Assembly: GCA_921293015.1 (NCBI GenBank)
Contig: OV121096.1
Location: 25,741,729 to 25,805,728 of the forward strand
Direction of reading: 5' to 3'
Length of the DNA stretch: 64,000 nt
Origin: Phorcus lineatus
Lineage: Eukaryota > Mollusca > Gastropoda > Trochida > Trochidae
Position 1 is the first letter of the stretch. Each line of letters starts with the position of its first letter. The notes beneath the pieces are model-generated. The model ran no database searches and was not told the origin of the DNA. It saw only the letters and a list, made by a program, of their open reading frames with translations. The position numbers and the translations under genes are program-made. Below are positions 34,860-48,000 of this stretch, in pieces.

Positions 34860-35267
34860 AATCCATATTAAGCATTCTCTACCTTTGAATTTGGTACAGA
34901 TGTAATTAAAAAGCTATAAAAATCGGTTGGGATTATTTATGAAATGATACACAGATATTATTAGGGATTCGTTAGCACTCTGTGACAAGGATTTGTCGCC
35001 GCTCAAGGTAGATTTTAATATTATATCGTTTTTTAAAAAGTATTGATTTGATCGGAATCTATCATATAGTGGGCATTCAAAGAAATAATGAAAGGGATCC
35101 TCCCGAATGTTTCCACAAGAACAGGCGGGATTTACTAACAACAGTAAGTGGACTTGCTTTGCGTAGTATATTTTCAATATGATGCTGCCATTTTCCATTT
35201 TCATCTGTGTAAACATGTTTTTATACCCCCGTATATCACGTAAAGTCGACCTATGAGCCCTTAACAA
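34860..35267 (-). pseudogene. LINE ORF2 C-terminal remnant in foldback centre
   Basis: The minus-strand frame at 35267-34914 contains CSCGNIREDPFHYFFECPLY, the Cys-Cys-His-Cys motif at the end of many non-LTR retrotransposon proteins. It is cut at the array boundary. It resembles the remnant at 28850-28910. The rest of the centre (33841-34860) shows nothing recognisable. Confidence 0.65.
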
Positions 35268-35269
35268 TC

Positions 35270-36545
35270 TGCGAATAGACTCTTATACCCTCTCAGTTTG
35301 ATAAATAGCCAGCTATGAGCCCTTCCCAATCTGAGACTCCTCTACCCTCTCAGTTTCATATATAGGCGAGCTACATGTATAAGCCATTCATAATCTAAGA
35401 ATTGACTCCTATACCCTCTCAGTCTAAATATAGATTAACTGTTAGCCCTTCACAATCTGGGAATCAACACCTATACCCCCTCAGTTTGACATATAAGCGA
35501 GTTGTGAGCTCTTCACAATCTGAGAATCGACCTCTATATACTCCGTCAGTTTGATTTGTAGGCGAGCTATGAGCCCTTCACAATCTGAGAATCGGCCCCT
35601 ATACTCCCTCAGTTTGGCATAAAGACAAGCTATGAGCCCTTCACAATCTGAGAATCGATCCCTATACTCCGTCAGTTTGACATATAGGCGAGTTGTGAGC
35701 CCTTCACAATCTAGGAATCGGCCCCTATACTCCCTCAGTTTGACATAAAGACGAGCTAGGAGCCCTTCACAATCTGAGAAACGATCCCCATGCTCCGTCA
35801 GTTTGACATATAGGCGAGTTGTGAGCCCTTCACAATCTGAGAATCGACTGCTATACTCTCTCAGTTTAAATAAAGGTGAGCTGTGAGCCCTTCACAATCT
35901 GGGAATCGACCCCTATACCCCCTCAGTTTGACATGAAGACAAGCTATAAGCCCTTCAAAATCTGAGAATCGATCCCTATACTCCGTCAGTGTGACATATA
36001 GGCGAGTTGTGAGCCCTTCACAATCTGAGAATTGACCCCTATGCCCCCTCAGTTTGACAAAAAGACGAGCTAGGAGCCCTTCACAATCTGAGAATCGATC
36101 CCTATACTCCGTCAGTTTGACATATAGGCGAGTTGTGAACCCTTCACAATCTGAGAATCGACTGCTATACCCTCTCAGTTTAAATAAAGGTGAGTTGTGA
36201 GCCCTTCACCATCTGGGAATCGACCCCTATACCCCCTCAGTTTGACATAAAGACGAGCTATGAGCCCTTCATAATCTGAGAATCGATCCCGATACTCCGT
36301 CAGTTTGACATGTAGGCGAAATGTGAGCCCTTCACAATCTGAGAATCGACTCCTATATACCCTCTCGGTTTAAATAAAGGTGAGCTATGAGCCCTTCACA
36401 ATCTAGGAGTCAACCCTTACATCCCCTAAGCTTGACATAAAGACGAGCTGAATGTCCTTCACAATTTGGGAATCGGCCCCCATACCCCCTCATTTTGAGA
36501 AAGAGACAAGCTGATTGCTCATCACAATCTAGGAATCGATCTAGG
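35270..36545 (-). repeat. Right array, inverted copies of the ~62 bp unit
   Basis: Same unit in reverse: GAGCCCTTCACAATCTGAGA, ATCGACCCCTATACC and CTCAGTTTGACATATAGGCG. Around 20 copies. Confidence 0.9.
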
Positions 36546-36776
36546 AATCGCTAAATAGAAAAACCTTAATAAGCTAAATAATTCCCATTCTATAATGATG
36601 AAAATACTAATAAAACACACATTCCCAGATTGTGATCATTCCCAGATTGTTCAGGTCGCACAATCTGCAGATTGTTTAAACAATCTAGGAATTCCTAGAT
36701 TGTGAGCAAACAATCTGCAGATTGTTCGAACAATCTGCAGATTGTGATATACCCCAGATTGTTCGTAACATAGTCA

Positions 36777-37330
36777 CCATGCAAATCAAGTCTACAGTCG
36801 TAGGAGAAACCTCCCCAAACCGTTACAGATCGCCCGCCAAACGGTACTCATGGCAAAATGTTCTTCGGGGCAAAACGTGTATTCCTAATCGTCCACAAGG
36901 GAGCTTTCCAATCAACAGCTTGCAGGAAGAAACGACTTTTCGTGGGTCCAGTCTATTCTCCTCAATGATCCTAGATTCCTGTGGTCACGCCATAACCTAC
37001 GTTGACGCTTGTGGTGATTTGTGAGCTGTGGACGCCTTCAGACCCTTGTGTCTCTTAATCAAGCAGCACAGTCTAGTTGCTCAAACGGCGATGAGGTAAC
37101 CAGGCTTGTTTCAGAAGAGTGTCTAACATGCAGTAACAGAGCTCTATACTCCTGGAGAGTGATAGATTTTGGTCTTCCAGAACGGGGAAGGCCCTTAACA
37201 TAATTTATTTGCGCATGCTTCCTTACCAGACGGTGTAGTGAAACTTAAAACTTCTTGTAATTTCTCTGTAAGAAATTAAAGTCCTGACCGATGAAGTCAA
37301 ATGATCTTTCATTTCAATGCGTCGGCAATT
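36777..37330 (-). pseudogene. Tc1-like transposase fossil, N-terminal/middle part
   Basis: Minus-strand broken frames read GLPRSGRPKS-like sequence near 37190 and GGRSVTVWGGFSYDCRLDLH near 36840-36780, a typical Tc1 stretch just before the insertion point. The two small plus-strand frames at 36722-37203 are shadows. Confidence 0.75.
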
Positions 37331-37796
37331 CTCCTTCGTGCCATTGTCAATAAGAAGTGCAAAATGTGATAATGAAGTCAATACCGATCCTTCAAAAGAA
37401 CAAATGCTTATGTTTTTTTAAACTCGTGCATGTGGCTGCGTTCGTGAGGGAAATTTTCCAATAAATAACACCTTATTGTATCATCAAAATACAACTCTTT
37501 AATTTGCAATCTTTACGATGGAAGTTTTGTTTCCGCTAAAGTTACGATAAATTTATTGCTTTTCTGAGAGGGCATTTCAACGACTATCTTTTTTTCTCAG
37601 ATATAAAAGCCTTGCTCATATTTAATGAGTTTATAATCAATATGAAAGCTAACTCATAAGCTTATATCTCGAGAGAGAACCAAAGTGGGTAATACTGCAG
37701 GAAAAAAGGAATGATATAAAATATAATTCTCATGATAATATACAAAAAATAAAAGTAAAATATAAATCTGATGATAAAACTGATTTGGCACTTTTT

Positions 37797-37855
37797 GAGA
37801 GACAGAGACAGACAGACAGAGAGACAGACACACACACAGACACACAGAGAGACGG
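37797..37855. repeat. (GACA)n microsatellite
   Basis: GAGACAGACAGACACACACA-type run. Serine/cysteine-rich minus-strand frames over it are artefacts. Confidence 0.85.
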
Positions 37856-39617
37856 GCACTTAGGCTAAACATGAGTCATTAGAAGTGAAAAATCGGAAAA
37901 CACCCCAAAGGCTCCATTTCATAGAGGGGGTAATACAAAGGCAAAGTTTCAGTAAGATATAAATTTCTAAAATTTTCAAAACTGATAAAATCAAAAGGCA
38001 CCACTCCAGTACATGTAGGTTTAAGATACATATGCAAACATTTATATATATGTTATGAACAGAGTCAGCACTGTTCCGGAAACAAAATGATTACGGACAG
38101 ACGGACAGGGAGATGACATTATCCCATGGTATGACATTAACTATTGAAAGAACTTACTCATACATATATATCATCTTGAATAGTACGATGTATTTCAGGT
38201 ATTAGAGCAACATTTGTATTAATAATTACCATAGTACATTTACGTCCTTTCTTTTGACATAGCCAATAACTTGTTTGTCATACGTTGACGTAATGCTGAT
38301 GACGTCAATATGTAAATGCAGATGTGTAATGCGCGTGAAATCGTTGGCGTTCTTTAAGCAAACTTAATCTTAAAATTGGTATACAGAAAGGCAAAATCAT
38401 GATCACGAAGCTGTGTGTACATTCAAAATAATATTAACCAACAACGACGCCTCACTCTACACTTGATTTTATCGTTTTTTAATTAAATGTATAAATACAT
38501 TTCTGTAAACAACAAACGTTTGATGACATAACAACTTATATTGCAATATACTTTTTCCGAGGCGTTTTGGAAGATCCACCGAAAACTGATCTATTGTACC
38601 ACAACATACGCAGAGAATTACATTTTAGAATGCTGAGACACTACATTTAACTACAATTCAGAATTTTTAAATTAAGGCCAAGCTTTGGCTGTAATGTCAC
38701 CATGGGGGCAAGTGAATGGTGCTCAAGAATAATTTGGGCCGCAAGAGAAATGAATAGTCATAAAACGATGATGTGACATTGCTTACCTCAGGTCGCAAGT
38801 AGCCTTTTAATCCTGTGAGAGACGAACGGGCCAAGATGTGCCGTGTTGACGATCTGAAAGCAAGTGCTTGTTATTGATCGACGAAGAGTCGGGTATCTGG
38901 CTCCTTATTGATTTGATTCCACTTACTTCCGGGTGGATCACAAGTTGGAGACAATCTCGGAGCTAATGGAAGACCTGACAAGAGAACAAAACGGGTAGAT
39001 CAAACTTGAGGGGTTCTGTTGCAGTTTGGAAAGTCGATTTCGTCTGACGGAGGAACATCAACTTCGGTCTAGAACGTATGGGTAGGAAACTGTCTTTTTG
39101 TAGTGTTCTACGGGGATAAATGTTTGTGAAAGGATTCAAGAAAACACAAAAAAGCCAGAGAAGACAATCTTTGGGTGGGGAGATTTCAGAAGAGCTTTTT
39201 CCAGAGAAGTAACAGAAGACAAGATCGAAACAAGAACTTTGAGTAAGGAGGCAAAAGAAAGCAGTTAGAGAAGCCATGCTTCTAACAAAGAAGTACAAGT
39301 AAACGGGTCTGGGAAAAAGTAAAAGCAGACATCTCGGACTAACAAAGAGAAAGCAAGCTTGATGTAACGAAGAGAAAAGAGGAGTTGGAGATTAAGGAAA
39401 AAAACGATTTTGGGCAGGCAGATCAAAGAACAAATGCCCGATATGTCGTAGAACTGAAAGAATAACTTACTGTGTCACGATCGAGAGAAATACGGCCTAA
39501 GAAATTAAGAAAGCGGGTTAATCACAATCTTAACGAGAGGTAATGGTATAAATTAGTCAAGAACAGAGATACCATTCGTCTGTGAACTAAAGCAATCGTG
39601 TCGATTTGAACTAAATC
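37856..39617. other. Upstream region of gene B
   Basis: No gene recognised. Bases about 38985-39440 are purine-rich (AAGAGAA, GGAAG) and may hold regulatory sequence or an untranslated exon; nothing firmer can be said. Confidence 0.4.
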
Positions 39618-39625
39618 TATATAAG
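39618..39625 (+). promoter_or_regulatory. Candidate TATA box of gene B
   Basis: TATATAAG lies 71 bases before the gene B start codon, leaving room for a start site near 39650. Position and motif only; no initiator was verified. Confidence 0.4.
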
Positions 39626-39688
39626 ACTGATCCTGGGAAACCAATTAGACGGCAAAAAAGCGTTAATGGTATCAACAACAAGGACACA

Positions 39689-40025
39689 ATGAAGAGCCCA
39701 GTGGTATACGCTTTAACGTCTTTTATGACCTTGCTTCCTTTCTCATTTGCTCAAAAGGCAGCGACATGGGACGAATGTCTGTGCAGATGGGAGAAATGGG
39801 CTGCTTGGTCCAAGTGTAATAAACTCTGTTACGGTCGCCAGATTCGCTACAGGGCTGTCTGGAAGAAAAGCGAACCTCAATGCAGTGGGTTCGACGTTTG
39901 TGACCTTGGAAAAGGAGGTCGTCAGATCCGCAGATGCAATAAGAAGTGCACGAATGGACATTGGGACGAAGCAAAAAAAAAGTGCGTTTGCCCCAAGGGG
40001 AAAAGTGGCGTGTGCTGCAATGAAG
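39689..40025 (+). CDS. Gene B exon 1: signal peptide and TSP1/EGF-like segment
   Basis: ATG at 39689. Signal MKSPVVYALTSFMTLLPFSF is followed by AQKA. Next comes W-x2-W-x2-C (WEKWAAWSKC), GRQIRYRAVW and paired cysteines as in thrombospondin type-1 repeats. It ends with CTNGHWDEAKKKCVCPKG, an EGF-like half. Donor GTATGG, phase 1. Confidence 0.88.
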
Positions 40026-41969
40026 GTATGGTTTGTTTTCAATCTTATAGGATGATTTATATTAGTATGGATTTTGGATAAAAATAATATTACTGTTCTT
40101 TTATCTAACTTTGTTCCACTCAATCTGCGTGAATTTTCATCGGTGAAATTTTGAGGTGCAATTTAATGTATAGGTATTTAAGATGTTATATTTGGTTATA
40201 TATTTAAAACTAATTTTCTGATTTTAACAGTTTTATATCGTAACATCTTATAGCATCAACTGTAGAATCTGTACAAATTATTTTAAGAAAGGCCATCTGC
40301 AAAAAGTCATCAATGTCAAATATATTTAATTAAAAAAGCTTGAATTATATAGGCCTAATCCTTTCGTTTCACGTTTAAATTTTCGCGAGATGTTTATTTC
40401 GTTAAAGAATTTTCTTTAATAAATGTAACTTGGTTTCATTAATATGATGAGTGTTTCTCAAAGTTAATCTTTGTTAACTCATTGTGACGATAATTTTAAG
40501 TTAGGTCTGAAAGAAATCTGAAGAAACAAATAATCTCATATACGGAAAATATCTAAAATAACTCGAAAAATATATTTTTCGTACCAAAAAAAAATGGAAA
40601 AATGAAATTATTAAATCACAAAATTTTCAACTGCGATGGTAGAATGTGTTTCGTGGGAAGGGAAATGACATAACATATATAATGATGTATTATATGTTAT
40701 ATGACATTTTGATTGATATCTTAACATTGACATTGACATTGATTTTGACACTGTAGCGCTGAAACTAATGCCATAAAAGAATTGTTGTTTGGGGAAAGTA
40801 AACAATGAAAAACGGGCCTCCAAACCGCTCAAATGTACAAACTCGTGTAATGTTTCCTCAATTACCACAGCTTAATGCATTTTCTGTGCCTTAAATAATA
40901 CAAATGTATAACCCAATCGAAAATTTCGTTACCACATCCCGCCTTTGTTAGAAACTTGGCTCCATGGGGTATTCGGGACATATTTGAAATTCAACACCGA
41001 GTAAATATAAACATCTTGGCTCACGAAAGCTTTTAATTCACTTTAAATCTCAGGGGTTGATTTAAGAGTTATCATGTTTTACTTTAGATAATAACAATCC
41101 ATCCAAGTTACTTGTAGGAAAATCATTCTGGTTTCATTTTAAAATGCTTTAACGAGATATCTTTACTCATATGAAGTAATTGTCTGACGATTTTGTCCTT
41201 ATAATTTAGAAAACAGAACAAACAGCAGATGTCATTAAACAATATAAATATTGCCAAAGAGGGAGAGGAGGGGGGTTATCAATGATAATCATCGAGGTTT
41301 TACCTGTGAATTGTACTGAGGTTAGTGGAGAGGGTTTGTGTTAGGAAGATTCAAGTGAATTAAAGTAATTATAAAACTAAAATTAAATTCATATTTCAAA
41401 AGAAAATCTTGAAATAGTATACCGTCATTTACAACACTAGGTAAAGTTGTGTCCAGTGTTCTTGAGAAGAAAACTGCGATGCCCTCGTAAAAGTTTTCAA
41501 GATTAATACCTAGCGAGAGTATTTACCTTAACTATTCACACGCCACATAAGCAAAGCACACAGTAGGGTGTTTATTAACTTGAAAAAAAGAAAATTTACA
41601 AATATTTTGTTGACGTTTTACAACTTTGTAGACATTTATTATAAATGATTATTTAATGATGATTTAACTCCAACATGGAGGAATGTTAGAACTTTTAAAA
41701 ATATAACCTGATAATTTAAAAAAATGTACATGCTCAAAATATGGTGACGGTTATCTATAATCAATTGAATTTATTCTTGAAGACCATAATCAAACTTTCA
41801 CTCTAAATGTCTTTATCACGAAATATGATACTAATGTACATAAAACATGAATTCAAATGTATTTTCATTACTTCAAAATCAATTTTATGACCTTTACAGG
41901 ATGAAAACAAATCATGCTTGAATTTATCGAAATAGAAATGAAATAGACGAAGAATATTCGACAATCTGC

Positions 41970-42039
<70 letters not shown>

Positions 42040-45000
42040 ACCACGTGATACGTTGATCGTTTAATGTTTTACTTCTCAAGAATAAAAATAAATAAGATTC
42101 AGAATGATAACTACTGATGACGAAAGGTAAAAGATTATGAATTATGAATTATGAATTATTAATCTTAAAATGAATTATCAATTGTAACATGACTTCGTTG
42201 TATCCTCAATTCTGATTGGTCGATTCGAAAAAATTACCCTATGTTGAATAACAATGAATCTAGCTCCAGACAGCGAGTATCCGCTCCGTGACGTCACTAA
42301 TATACCGTAGAGGTACTCGAAGGGAAGGCGCCCTGACTTGGAGGTTGACAATGAATACCCGCAAATTAGCAAAGGCGAATCACCGCGAATTGATACAACA
42401 TGTTCACTAGTGCCGGCCCGACTCAAGTTTTAATTTTCAAAGTTTTTTAGAAAATTCGTGCCGGACTCCGATTTGACAGTTGTCGTTGTCTTATTTTACA
42501 TTGTGCCTACCGGTAGATATCACAAATACACTTTAATATGATTTATTTTTGAAGAACGAAAATATTTTCAACTGGCTAAGTTAGTCCAAGTTTGCCGCAA
42601 AGTTTCATGCGGCCGCCTTCTTTCGAATGCCGTTCCCATGGTATGACGTCACATAGGCCAATCGTTTTGACGTCACAATGTTTGCGTCGCTGTCACAATG
42701 GTTATGAGCTAGTTCACGACTTTTTTACTTGGGGTTTTACGATATTTTTCTACGAGCTTTATAATTGTTGATTTCGGTCTCGAATTAAACAAGTATGTTG
42801 TAAGGTCTCGCTGTTACGAATGCCACTATTTGTTAATATCACAACGATGTTTGTAATGTAAATAATGCCGAAAATTCACATTAGTTAGACCTTATCTCAC
42901 CTCTTACAGAAATAGAACAGTCACAAAGTCCTTTCCACACAAAAATAAGTACGCAAAAACAGAGTTCGCTCTCAAACTTCTAATAACTAACGGTCATGTT
43001 ACAATATCGATAAATAGTTGCGTTTGTAAAATTTCCGGGATTCATTGTTATTCAACGCCCGCAAATTTAAGCGCCGTCGGTTTTAAACTAAATTTGCCGG
43101 TGTTGAATAACAATGAATCCCGGAAATTTTACAAACGCAACTATTTATCTTCTAATTATTAATTATTGCATCCTCTTCAGTAAGCAGTTACGTAATAACG
43201 TCATCCATTTTTAACAAAATAAATAAATGATATGTTTTTACTTTCAACGGTTAGTTGGTTACTTAGAAAAATCAAATTTCGTCTAGTGATAACCCCAAAT
43301 AAACTAAAATACTTCCCTATGACGTTAGTTCGTAAATAAATCAACTGTACCTAAAGACTTCAACCATCTTTTGCCAAGTAGATTTATATAGGTGCATGAA
43401 GTCATTCCTCCATAAAAAGTCAGACGTTTCGCTTTCTTGAATTTCATTTTACTTTACATTCTGGTTAATGGAAAATATAACTTGAAAAATAACATGTTTA
43501 TATCATTGTTTTCTGAAGATTAATATCGATCTATATGTCAACCTAGGTGATTTAAAGGGACAGTAGCCTGTTGGGTTTTTTTCATATAAAAAAAAACGAA
43601 AATGAAAACTACTCAGACTGCATGAGCTTCACGTGCAAGTCTTTGTTGTTATAGGGGGAGTAGCACATTTTTTTAGATAAATAAAAAAACTGAAATAAAT
43701 GTTTCAAATTGCAATACAATGTTTTTTTATCAAAAGAAGCAGTTTTAAAACAAAAATACCTTGATCGAGCTTGATACTTGACATTGGCCTCTACGACTCC
43801 AGATAATCATACCTATGCTTTTTGGGTAAAATTTTAAGAATTAATTTTTCTTTAAAAACGTGTTAATGCCCTTTTAAAGAACAGTTCCTTGTTTCATATT
43901 ACCAACATACATTCTAGGAGAGAAACTCAGTTCCAAATAAACACCATTTTTTGGCTTACAAATGTTGACAAGCGTTTGTTCTTGAATGTGAATAAGGACG
44001 GTTCGTGGCCAAATAGTCACTCACGTAAAACTATTTTCGGTGTTTTGTCGACATTTTGTGGAACGGAATATTTTTTTCACTAACGCCAAATCACGACCTT
44101 GTAATAGGTTCCTTTCCAAATCGGCTCGTGTTATCTTTTAGTTATGAATAATCGCAATCTCATTAAAATCCAATGCGTGTCTGTAGCGAAGTCCGAGTAA
44201 TAATTTGAAACTGAATTTAATTAGATTTAAATAAGCTCTGTTTGACCGTATGTTCGACATCATTTATCTTGTGACAGTCTTGTTAGTGTGCGCAGTCCCG
44301 GTTTTAACAGTTACGCTATTTCCGAAATGATCTTATATCTGCCCCCATTTCAAAAGTTTCTTTTCAAATTTTCCCTAACTGTTCACTCGTCTGCAGATGA
44401 AAAGATAAGCCGTTTAGAAAAAAGACTAATAAACTTTTATAATAGTGAACCCGCATGTAGATATAAATGATAATCTGTATGACGAGTGCAGTATAATTTC
44501 TAAATTGAGCACCTGCATCTAAATAAAGAGCGATTCTCTGAGAATGTTGAGATAAATTTATTCAATTGATAACTCCATCATTCACTTCTACGATACGTTA
44601 AAGATTCTCCATTTACCGAACATGATATACAACTTGCCATCATATGTCTAATTATGAATAAATATTCACCAAAAGCAATTAATTCTAATTTGAGTTTGTC
44701 ATTAGATCAGTGATTTTTTTTAAATGCGATGATTTATCTTGCAAACGTATACAGAGGCCGGGGGCGTCTGTTCCATTTTTCGACATTTTTTGCGAAAAGG
44801 CCTGCAATCTTAACATCGGAGTATAAATTTAATATTCTTTGAGTTTAATTTGTTAATTAAACACATCTTCCCACTTTCTATAAGCCACTACCTTTCGTAG
44901 TGATTGGATTTGTCCATTGGTAATGAATGCATTATTCTGTGGTTTTAAAGATATATACTGCTTTATCGGATGACTTTTGTTATAGTCAGTTACTATCATC

Positions 45001-48000
45001 ACTTCAATTGAACCAATGACACTTATCAACAGCAACAAACATTGATCTTCATTTTCCATTACAGGCAACATAGAGAATGCTAAACGAAGTGTCGTTTAAT
45101 AACGTTTTTAATGACACGAGTGAGTAGTGTGGTATTTAGCGAGCGAAAGCAAATTACATAGCAATACCATTCACGAGTTTCATCAAAATGTTATTAAAAT
45201 GGATTGAGTTTAGTTTTTTGTTTATTACTCGCTTATCTTAACTAAAAAATAGCATTAAAATTGCTGATATTGCCATTGCTGCCTTGCCGCTTACATTCTG
45301 ACGTCATGCTTAACGATTATGAAACGTGACGTCAGTCAGCAGCACGCGATTTTATGACACAAAGTATTATAATAACATTCTTGATTTATTAAACGGTGGT
45401 ATCTTCAACGGGCGAGTAATAAATGGCGAATACTAAACGACGTCCACTTTAATTATATTTTTTATGAAACGAGATATTGGTTTGGTATTTAACGAGCGAA
45501 AGCGAGAAAGTGAAAATTGACTAAGCTAAGGTAATAGTAGTTATCTATCGACACGTTAGTAAAGTGATGTGTCCGTTTCTTCATTTCTAGATGATTGTTT
45601 TGTCCACTATCATTAATAACGTTAAAAAAAACTTTTTTTCTTAAGAGACGATCTATATTTATTTATAAAGGATACACATTTTCTAATTTATAATCAGATA
45701 TCAAATGCGCTGCACCAAATCCCTTCGAGAACGGCAGACCAGACAAAACGGTGGTCGACTATGGCGGAAAGATCGGTTTCGAATGCGACAAGGGGTACAC
45801 GTTGACAGGGGACGCAACTGTTATCTGTCGGGACAATGGCTTGGACGGGTCTATTCCATCTTGTGAGGGTGAGTATCGGTTGAATCTTTGAATTGAAGTT
45901 ATTCTTCAACTTCTGAAAACTATGATGACGGTCCACACTTTGAGCCGTAGCCGATTTTCTGTGATTGAATAATGAATTTATTTGAAGTTATTTTTTCCAG
46001 TGTCCAATATGCGACGGTGGGCTTCGCATATTGTTTAGCTGATAGCCTCAATTATATCTTTAGTAAAGGTACGCTACCCGTCCGAGTTTTTCGATTTTTT
46101 TAATCAGAGGACGATGTTGGAATTATTTTCTCATTTTAAAAGAATGCGAGGCGATGATATTTTGAAAATGATATTACATGTACAAGAGACTAGGGCGCTA
46201 AGTGTTTAATCGTCGACTCTTTTCTATATTGTTGTTTTTCCTAATACACGTGAAAAAATAAAAGGTGAGCATAGCCATAAGAGGGATTAAGCCCTAAAGA
46301 GATCAGGGTATTAGGAAGGAGCGAGCTGATTTTGCAGGATGGACTTCATGGAAACAAAAATTTATACTTAATTTTCATGGAATCAAGTTGAAGTTACACT
46401 CTGTACACGGATAACTTCATTTCCAGAGCAGAACAAAACAGGTGTTTATATCTTGAAATTTGCTTGTATGGAACCCACCTATTGAATAGTTGCGTTTGAT
46501 CCAAACAGTTTTAGGGAAGAAAACGATTTCTGTTTCCATGGAAACAATTAGAAATTGGACTCTCTAGACTGAGATCTTCATTTCTAGGGCAGAACTATAA
46601 AAATGCTTATCATATCTTCCTGTTTTCTGATGCAGCTTTGAACCCTTGTAAGAACAACCCCTGCACCAATGGTCGTGTATGCGAGGTGGACGGGTCAAGT
46701 TACACCTGTAACTGTCCGAAGGGAATGACCGGTCCTTCATGTAACATAGGTATGTAGACATAGATGATGAAACTCCCTCTTTTCAGACAAGGCCCAGATG
46801 TCGGATAAGAGGGAATTTGATTGTGGGGATGCCGATTAAGATATGAATATAAATACAGATCACACATTTATTCTAAGTAAACGTTAATTTTAAGTCTTTT
46901 ATCAGGTAGACATTGATTGAAGTTTTTTTTAGAAAGGATTTAGTTGGGCTTTTTGTGTGTCGAATAAGAGATAAGAGAGTTTATAATTATTTACTGAACT
47001 AGATTCCAGGAAGGGTTTTATAAATTTATTTAAAATAATCTTTTAAATTATGAATATGATTTTCAAAAGGCATTTTCTCGAGTACCTACATCCAGACATC
47101 TTTAAATTATCTCGACGAGTTAAAAGGTTTATGATTAAAAGTAAATGTTTAATTTTAAAAAAGAGTCTAGCTCTTATGGGTAATAATTTCGAAATTTGGT
47201 AATTTATTTAATGTTTCAATTAGGCAAAATGATGGAATTGAAAACCCTTAAACGTTTTAATATTAAATATGAATTGACTTGTGAAACTTTAATATGAACA
47301 AGATCTTTTAATGAGATTTATAATGACAAAGTACATCAATCAAAAGTGGTGAAGTCATAAGTCATGAAACTTACAATTCTGTTCGTGTTACTGTACTGCA
47401 ATTTCACCACTGCCAAAAGTGCGTCACCAAAAAAAAAGTTTAAGTTTTTAATTGTGAAATGTAAATAAAGAAAATACATCTGAAGGGACAGTGTGATTAC
47501 TTCTAACCGTTTCTGTATTTCCCAGATGCCTCGCCACCGGAAGTTGTCAATTGCACCGATGACGTAAGACTGAATTCCTCAAAACGAAGAATAGAGTACA
47601 GTTGGACATCCCCGACCTTTGTTGACCCTCACGGAAGTGACGTTGATGTTACGTCTAACTACCCAGAACCCCACTTCCTGTTTCCATGGGGTGACTTCGA
47701 AGTGCAGTATATTGGCGTGAAAAGGTCAAACGGAATGAGAGCCAAGTGTCAATTCAATGTCAAAGTCAGACGTACGTATTCGTCATATTTTCATCCATTT
47801 GTTGACCACTAATAGCAGTAATTTATCTTCTGTTGTCTCAGGTGAAATTTAACGTTCTATGAAAGAGAACATCTTATCTATAGGATTAAAATAAGAACTT
47901 CATTAGATGACATAAGTTAACATCTCTTTTGCAAAATAAATTGAAGTTAATAATTTCAAGTTCGATTGAGAATGGTAGTTGAAGTAACAGAAAAGAGCGT

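Larger units (their letters stand above)
31861..36776. mobile_element. Foldback-type element: palindromic ends, long inverted tandem arrays, ~4.9 kb
   Basis: It is flanked by CCATGCAA at 31853-31860 and 36777-36784, an 8 bp target duplication. Removing the element and one copy restores a plausible Tc1 transposase order (RLDLHG then TTIHGSLTGARC). Terminal blocks (31861-32010; 36613-36776) are inverted copies built of ACAATCTGCAGATTGT- and CAATCTAGGAATTC-like palindromes. Inside lie arrays of a ~62 bp unit, forward at about 32080-33840 and inverted at about 35270-36545. The centre is AT-rich with a LINE remnant. The layout matches foldback elements; the superfamily is not determined and no transposase was seen inside. 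Confidence 0.8.

Noticed and set aside
32080-36545. CRISPR-like regularly spaced repeats
   Set aside because: Whole ~62 bp units repeat, including the supposed spacers, and the host is eukaryotic; this is satellite DNA in a foldback element.
37654-37872. Cys/Ser-rich membrane-like small protein
   Set aside because: Translation of a GACA/CACA microsatellite.
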